Assembly (NCBI GenBank): GCA_963989385.1
Contig: OZ022514.1
Coordinates: forward strand, 26,267,222-26,331,221
Length of the DNA: 64,000 bases
Reading direction: 5' to 3'
From: Ctena decussata
Lineage: Eukaryota > Mollusca > Bivalvia > Lucinida > Lucinidae
Position numbers and translations under genes: made by a program. The notes beneath the pieces are model-generated. The model saw nothing but the letters and a program-made list of their open reading frames with translations, made no database searches and had not been told where the DNA came from. Numbering within the stretch: the first letter of the stretch is position 1; each line of letters begins with the position of its first letter. Positions 57,597 to 64,000 of the stretch are shown one piece after another.

Positions 57597-58582
57597 TTTA
57601 CACGCCGCACTTTGCTCACCTGAGCCAGCGGCTTCGGGAGATCTTATAGTACAGACATGCTCTGTCATCCGTCGGCGTCCGTTGTCCGTCCGTCCACAAT
57701 TTCAAAAGACTTCTCCTCTGAAACCACTGTGCCAATTGTAACCACATCTCATATAGAGCCTCCAGCGCTTTAGGGAACTAAATTTTGTTCAAATGATCTA
57801 GGTCACATGATCAACATGCTCACCACGCCCATATATGGTAAAACCTTTAAAAATCTCCTTCTCTGGACCAAATAGGCTGATTGGCTTAAACTTGGTATGT
57901 AGCATCGGGTGCTCCTCTACAACCAAGATTTTTCAAATAATGACCTCGACATTTTTTTTCGGCAAGGTTGAATTTGCTTTCTAATGCTTTATTATGGGAA
58001 AAAAGAGTTGTGACTACAAGAGATCAAGGTCATTCTTTGACCCAAGACTCTTATTTCAACAATTTTAAACATCTTCTCAAAAAATAATACCAAGAATGTT
58101 CCAATGATGACCTTGGGTTGACCTTTACTTTTCTTCTACGGCAAGGTCAAACATGGAAATATGCTTGAACATAAGGTTCATGGACATTGTTTAAGAATTT
58201 GGCCTAATATTGGTAAATACAAAGACCTTAATTAGTACACGAAGATTTATGGCTACAAGAGGTCAAGGTCATTCTTAAACCTTTGACCCAGCTCAATAAT
58301 ATTTCGACAGTTTCAAACAGCTCCTCAAAAGCCACTGGGCCACTTGTAAACATATTTCATTAACAGCCTCTAGGTTTGGAGGATACGAATATCTGTTCAA
58401 ATGGTCCAGGCCACATGACAAACATGGCCTCTGTGCCCATAAATTGTAAAAGCCTTATAAATCTTCTTCTCCAGAACCAATCAGATACTCGAGTTCTTTC
58501 AAGATTATTTAAATGATTACCTTGGGTTGACCTTGACCTTTTAACTGCAAGGTCTAATACTCAGATGAGCGATTCAAGGTCT
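57597..58582 (-). mobile_element. Inverted copy of the element at 2558-4280
   Basis: GCTCACCTGA at 57614-57623 and TCAGATGAGCGATTC at 58561 are the two ends. GTCCGTCCGTCC near 57690 and about two internal ~440-bp units correspond in reverse to the copy at 2558-4280. Confidence 0.65.
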
Positions 58583-59934
58583 CATATTCGTTTTTATTAT
58601 TTTTTTCAAATCGTTTATGTTGCTGTTGGTTGCTTGTCCAGGCGTGCTTGTTTATCGAGGCCACAGTCCCAAGGACACAACCATACGAGGGACGTTCGGA
58701 AAGTATTGCAAATGGCCTTATAACTTTGTTTAGGGGCATGCTGGGTACAAATGCTATGCATGTGATAAAAGCACTACATTTGGTCTTTACAATGATACCA
58801 AACACTATACTGACTGACTTACCACGCATTTTATTAGGCCCCAGTCATACCACTGGGCTAATTTCATTTGTAAAATCTTGTTAGTGTTAGGCATTCAAGT
58901 CAAATATCGTTGTAAATACAAATTATTTCTTTGTCAGCTGCTTGATCATCGTTGCCTACGTTATGCATACAGAAGATGGAAGGGTAGCAACTGTTATCGA
59001 TTTATTCCGTACAAAGCAATGCGCAATTCTTATGACGATATTGAAATCGACGTCAACGTATATTTTGAAAGAACGTAGCGTTTTCATTTTTAGCATTTAT
59101 TTAAATTTATTGACATATAGTACTTGACCCATGGAAAGGCTCTTGTTCACAAGATCTCGAATTCTAACGGACTTGTTTTCATTAGAATATCATCATAACT
59201 TTAGTAGAATTCGCTACTACATAGAATACGGATAATACATATTTATGGGACAGTATGGAACCTAGATTAAATATAATTTCCGCGATTTTTACAGGACAAC
59301 ATTGCCTGGGCATTGTCAAGGGCCCAGTCTCACTGTCACGTTTTGAGGGCTAGGTTGTACTACGTTTCCCGCCCTACGTTTGTCAAAAAATACACCCCGT
59401 TTTGTAGGTATTTAGGTGCTACTACGTGTCTAGTAGACTTATACAAGTCTCCTACTTAAAGAATATTTTACTTTTCTGAATATTTGCAATCTTTCTCAAG
59501 CTCCAGCTATACATTGGCTCGAAGAAGGAGACTTATAAACCTTGCTTAGAGAGTCTAGACCCCCCAGGTATTATCATTTATCTAAAGTGAAAGAAATGCA
59601 GCTTAATGTTTATTTTGGTTAACTCCACCAGTTGTTAAATATTTCACACTTATTCAATCAAGATGCCACTGACCACTGTAACAGTATTTTATGGCCAGTG
59701 ACTTCCCAGGAATTCATTCAAGACTGCATTTTATTGACAGAGAGGACATTAAATTTAAAGTACTGTGGAATTTATTTTTACATATTGTTTATCCTTCAGG
59801 GAAGAAAAAAACATGTTGTGGCACCTCAGTAAAGAGCACCTCCCCAAGGGGGATATTCCATAAAATTATAAAAAAAATGGGATATCTAAAATAATGGCTG
59901 TATTTTCCTCAAAATGGAACAGTTTGGTTTTACA
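58583..59934. other. No gene seen
   Basis: AT-rich. 59340-59420 has ACGTTT/TACGTG words that resemble parts of 62520-62720. No supported exon. Confidence 0.3.
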
Positions 59935-60290
59935 TAGAGGATCTTACATGAGTGCTCATGTATTATTAAATTTATTAAACGAGTTGGGGAAAAAGATAAG
60001 AAGCGAGGCTATGCCGAGCATCTTATCGGTTTTTCCCAACGAGTTTAATAAATTCAATAATACAGGAGCACGAATGCAAGATTCTATTTATCATATGACA
60101 CTAAAATCGCATTTTATCAGCAAAATTTGCACTAAAACGTCACGATTTCGCAGTTAGAAAACGCGACGTTTTTATGAACGTCAACGCATAACGTTACGAC
60201 GTAATTTGCATATTTAATCCACTAGTGGATTATCGTTTTTAATGCAAGGCTTTATTACACTCTCAGATGCGACGTTATATGATAAAAATC
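59935..60290 (+). mobile_element. Hairpin-bearing repeat, copy 3
   Basis: Same layout as copies at 13938 and 53812. Hairpin at about 59975-60055, CCACTAGTGGAT near 60220. Confidence 0.75.
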
Positions 60291-60463
60291 AGTAATGCGT
60301 CCAAAAGATAAATATGGAATGGCAAACAGTGTAGACCTTGATTAGACAGCTTCTGTAGCAGACTGATCTTTGTCTGCACTTTTTGTCCCAACACTAAGCA
60401 TTTTACAGTAATGCCAGTCCTAATCACGTTTCATGAAGAAATGAAACATCCTTGCACAGTACA

Positions 60464-60713
60464 TTATCACGGTGGTAATACCAATTTTGCTATCTATGCT
60501 GTTGACCGAGACAGTACTATACAAAATGGCTGTTGACCAAGAATTCAGTTGTAAGCATTACCAATAACGGTAAATGATACTTTTGAAAATGGCTGTTGAC
60601 CGAGCAGATACTATTGTCGATTGCCTCGGTCAACAGTAGTTTTTGCATTTATGGTAACTGACTGGCTCAGTCGACAGCACAGGTAGGAAAATTGGTATTA
60701 CCACAGTGATAAT
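60464..60713. mobile_element. MITE
   Basis: About 250 bp with ATTATCACGGTGGTAATACC / GGTATTACCACAGTGATAAT ends. Internal GGCTGTTGACCGAG words are repeated, with one copy inverted. Confidence 0.75.
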
Positions 60714-61417
60714 CAGAAATGTGACATTATTGAAATAATGGAAATTTCAGACCTAGAGTAGACACTGCAGAATGCAGAGTCCGATTTTGCATTTAAAGCA
60801 CACATTCAGTTGTCCAACTCATGAGATTCGTAAGTTTACTTTGTGACACTTGGTACGATAGGGTTAATTCCTGATAATTGCCTATCTTTTTACTTAAAAT
60901 TATTACTGTTTAAACTGCATTGGATTTTAGAATTTCATAAATTTTGCCTGAAGAGTATGATGGATATTGAGACATGGGTAAATTATTTTAGTTTTGAATA
61001 ATTCCATTTTCATATCTTCCTGTTGCAGGTGTGAAATACTAAGATCACAACGTTTGTCTGTACAGGCTGGCCATAATCTTTGCTTTTCAATATTCCTTCA
61101 TAGTTCAACATCTGGGGAATGACCAAGAGATCCTTATCTAAATGACCCCTACTTTGACCTAATGACCCCGCCCCGGCGGCCGTAAAAAGTCTCCCCGCAC
61201 TCATCTATAGTGCAGATTATATTTTCCTTTTGGTCCTTTGAGATCATGGAATATATTCTGAGAAGTCAGAAATGATCATACGTTTAGATTCATTTTCTAA
61301 ACAAATTTGAAATATTTTGGTATTTTTCGACTTATATCAGTCTTTGAGACGACTGCCATGTTAAACCTGCAAATTTACTGTTTTTTTTTCCCTCTGGCTC
61401 CTTGTGCCAGATTTAAA

Positions 61418-61461
61418 GGGTCACTGATGAGGCTTGAATAGCCGAAACCGCGGTATGGCCC
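61418..61461 (+). ncRNA. Type I hammerhead ribozyme, unit 1
   Basis: Stem I pairs GGGTCA (61418-61423) with TGGCCC (61456-61461), six pairs with one G-U. The core CTGATGA is at 61424-61430. Stem II is GGCT/AGCC closing the loop TGAAT (61431-61443). GAA is at 61444-61446. Stem III is the palindrome ACCGCGGT (61447-61454), very short. Cleavage is expected after A61455. Every invariant core nucleotide is present. Confidence 0.85.
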
Positions 61462-61793
61462 AACTTCTTACTTATGAATGTTTTCTTTGCTCTTAAAGGA
61501 TCTAAACTTTTATCATTATTTACTATCACTGCAGCTGGATGTTGTGCCGTGTGGCGGCCGTAAAAAGTCTCCCCGCACTCATCTATAGTGCAGATTATAT
61601 TTTCCTTTTGGTCCTTTGAGATCATGGAATATATTCTGAGAAGTCAGAAATGATCATACGTTTAGATTCATTTTCTAAACAAATTTGAAATATTTTGGTA
61701 TTTTTCGACTTATATCAGTCTTTGAGACGACTGCCATGTTAAACCTGCAAATTTACTGTTTTTTTTCCTCTGGCTCCTTGTGCCAGATTTAAA

Positions 61794-61837
61794 GGGTCAC
61801 TGATGAGGCTTGAATAGCCGAAACCGCGGTATGGCCC
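61794..61837 (+). ncRNA. Type I hammerhead ribozyme, unit 2
   Basis: The same sequence as in unit 1. Core CTGATGA, stem II with TGAAT loop, GAA and ACCGCGGT are intact. Predicted cleavage is after A61831. Confidence 0.85.
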
Positions 61838-62170
61838 AACTTCTTACTTATGAATGTTTTCTTTGCTATTAAAGGATCTAAACTTTTATCATTATTTACT
61901 ATCACTGCAGCTGGATGTTGTGCCGTGTGGCGGCCGTAAAAAGTCTCCCCGCACTCATCTATAGTGCAGATTATATTTTCCTTTTGGTCCTTTGAGATCA
62001 TGGAATATATTCTGAGAAGTCAGAAATGATCATACGTTTAGATTCATTTTCTAAACAAATTTGAAATATTTTGGTATTTTTCGACTTATATCAGTCTTTG
62101 AGACGACTGCCATGTTAAACCTGCAAATTTACTGTTTTTTTTTCCTCTGGCTCCTTGTGCCAGATTTAAA

Positions 62171-62214
62171 GGGTCACTGATGAGGCTTGAATAGCCGAAA
62201 CCGCGGTATGGCCC
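62171..62214 (+). ncRNA. Type I hammerhead ribozyme, unit 3
   Basis: The same sequence as in units 1 and 2. Predicted cleavage is after A62208. The unit breaks off into unrelated sequence near 62272. Confidence 0.85.
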
Positions 62215-62275
62215 AACTTCTTACTTATGAATGTTTTCTTTGCTCTTAAAGGATCTAAACTTTTATCATTAATTA

Positions 62276-63344
62276 ATGGATTAGTTCTGCTGAAAGGTGA
62301 AGCAATATTGATACCATCACCTACTGCCAGGCTAAAAATAGCTGATTCTTATTTTGTCCCGGCAGTGCAAGGTTAATCAGTCTCTTATTCAGCTACCCTT
62401 AAAACGGGATCAGAGAGGAATATTGCTGAACATGAGACTGAATATCAGTCTAGTAGTTTAACCGTATTTTATTGCCACAAAAAGTACAAGCCATTGGGTC
62501 GGACCACAAGTCCCAAAAACATTAGTTACGGTCCTCCCCACGTGTCTAGTACGTGTCTAGTACGTTTCTAATACGTTTAACTTACGATTTGCTTCGTATC
62601 ACCCTACTATCAAACGGCTATTAAGTAAGTGTTACGCTTTTAGAAGGGATTCGAACAGTTAACTTACCTACTACGATTCCGTACGTTTAACTACGGACTC
62701 CTAGATAATGTCCGGTTTAACTGCCTAGTCAAAGTGACGTTTGGTTTAAACATATTTATTGTTTCTAAATTACAAGTAACATACAATCAAATTTTAACAG
62801 TACAGGCTTAGGGATTGGAACGAAAGCAAAATGCTTATCGAGTTCCTCTCCCTGTGACGTTTGAGTAGGTATCGCAAAACATACCAAGTCGTAATAGGGA
62901 TTTCCGACATAAGATACGTAACGACAACCAACGAACCTTTACTACGTTAGCGAAACGATAGCAGACGTTAGAAGCTGTTTACTGGGGAGACTTTCGTATT
63001 TGGATCCGGTTATTCGGATGCAGTTTTCCGACACATTAAACAGTACACGACATGTAAGTGTGAGATATCAAACGTAAATAAATGTTCCGTTTGACTGACT
63101 GTGCACGTAGAACATAAATACAGCTACTGACAGGCTGACATCTTCGGCCACGGAAGACTAAGATCAGCATGGTCACCTGTATAGAGTGTATTTAGAGCAT
63201 TTAACTGTTTGCACATACAGTCTGCATGCTTGGAAATTCACTAAAGTGTACCATGAAGATTATGATCATACTGCGCAAATGCAATTAAGTGGTAGAATTT
63301 CTGCAATGTGTTAGTACTTGCCATATTGTTAAATCCGAATTTTA
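62276..63344. other. No gene seen
   Basis: 62520-62720 contains repeated TACGTTT/CTAGTACG words, possibly an old MITE. The remainder has no supported feature. Confidence 0.3.
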
Positions 63345-63425
63345 AAAAGCCGGGATTCGAACTCGCGACCCGAAGTTCAGCACCATAGCCGAGTCGCTCT
63401 AACCGCTTGACCAAAGCGCATTGTC
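63345..63425 (-). mobile_element. tRNA-like sequence (SINE head or tRNA pseudogene)
   Basis: The minus strand has A-box TGGTCAAGCGG and B-box AGTTCGAATCCC with a short variable stretch between. I could not form a convincing acceptor stem, so a working tRNA is unlikely. Confidence 0.5.
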
Positions 63426-64000
63426 AGTAGAAACTTCAAATCAAATAAAACAGAAAACTGTTGAAAATGAAACTATTGAAAAAAAGAAGAATTTATTTTC
63501 AGACAGGAGAGGACGACGGTAGGTTGAAGAGGGTATTGGGTATGGAAAGTAGCGTAGAGAAAAGGGTCCAGACGGACCACTTTTATTTTTCTAAAATTAC
63601 AACCGTCAGTAAGAAAAGTGTTATGAGATCTGATTTCAAAATACTAAAATCAAACGTTCAGTCAATATCGTACTCATGCCATAAGGCATTATTGTCGTTT
63701 TCTAACCGAACTGTGCTTCATAACCATTACCGATAATAAGAAATTGAAATGCTGGCTAACGGGAGAGGATGGAACTGTAGGGCAAAGTTGCCGTAAAACG
63801 AGCTTCCGATATTAGCTGTGAAGTAAGGCAATGACCTGCTGTGCTTGCAGTAGTTGCCGGGTGTGGACCTATCCCGTCTTTTTTTATATTATTATTTTCG
63901 CTCCTGGCTCCATTTACACTGAAATACTACCTCAAAGGGTCGATAACCCAACTTAATCATTATGTCACTCAGTCGCAAACCACAAACTTTCCACTTTCCT
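63426..64000. other. No gene seen
   Basis: One 91-codon frame (63461-63736) is Lys/Ser-rich with no recognisable domain or splice sites. Confidence 0.3.

Larger units (their letters stand above)
61156..62275 (+). repeat. Tandem array of ~376-bp hammerhead-bearing units (retrozyme-like)
   Basis: Three head-to-tail units, marked by CGTAAAAAGT at 61181, 61559 and 61935 (spacing 378 and 376 bp), nearly identical by eye. Small differences include T-tract length and C versus A near 61495/61867. Each carries one type I hammerhead ribozyme (next entries). Predicted cleavage sites are 376 and 377 nt apart, so a transcript would break into unit-length RNAs. The minus-strand open frames in the units are in-phase accidents of the repeat. 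Similarity to known animal retrozymes is inference. Confidence 0.85.

Noticed and set aside
61413..62001. Repeated 70-codon minus-strand frames in the 61-62 kb array
   Set aside because: They repeat because the DNA repeats. They have no domain, and similar older units have lost the frame.

Overview
This is AT-rich animal nuclear DNA dense in repeats, most likely from a bivalve mollusc, perhaps a venerid clam. That placement is inference. It rests on spliced genes with small exons, tRNA-derived SINEs with ACTC-type tails, many miniature inverted-repeat elements, GGAC/GTCC-rich repeats and cysteine-rich secreted-protein exons. Nothing prokaryotic is present.

Two host genes are readable exon by exon. 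On the minus strand, five exons between 55258 and 17062 have matching splice phases and sum to 579 nt (192 residues plus stop). They encode a signal peptide, one complete eight-cysteine WSC domain split over two exons, and two successive six-cysteine CS-alpha-beta (defensin-like) modules, one per exon. A TATA box lies upstream of the first exon. On the plus strand, a small exon (7405-7467) and a terminal exon (8991-9469) encode an acidic Thr/Ser/Asp-rich protein built from a 14-residue repeat. The two genes converge.

The 22-kb third intron of the WSC/CS-alpha-beta gene holds a full-length, young LTR retrotransposon (24784-34821) with 2.14-kb LTRs and a 5-bp target duplication. Its polyprotein has Ty3/Gypsy-type enzymes, but integrase precedes reverse transcriptase, the Gmr1 arrangement, and its capsid region resembles the SCAN domain. 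One in-frame TAG separates an N-terminal coiled coil from the rest of Gag. The LTRs carry seven perfect TGACGTCA (CRE) palindromes each.

From 61156 to 62275 lies a head-to-tail array of three units, about 376 bp each and nearly identical. Each carries what reads as a complete type I hammerhead self-cleaving ribozyme. A further intact copy lies in intron 4 of the minus-strand gene, in sense orientation. Older copies lie at 38.9, 50.6, 54.4-54.9 and 55.1 kb. This resembles animal retrozymes.

The rest is repeats. From left to right: a SINE and a 150-bp tandem array (0.1-1.4 kb); a large foldback of about 175-bp units with a nested element (2.1-6.2 kb); MITEs, minisatellites and SINE fragments (11.9-24.2 kb); a foldback (39.2-40.7 kb); a pogo-like element (41.7-43.0 kb); a 3.3-kb inverted repeat abutting a decayed Penelope-like reverse transcriptase (43.7-49.3 kb); AGAT arrays with a duplicated exon piece and a mariner-like element (51.0-52.7 kb); and more MITEs to the end.
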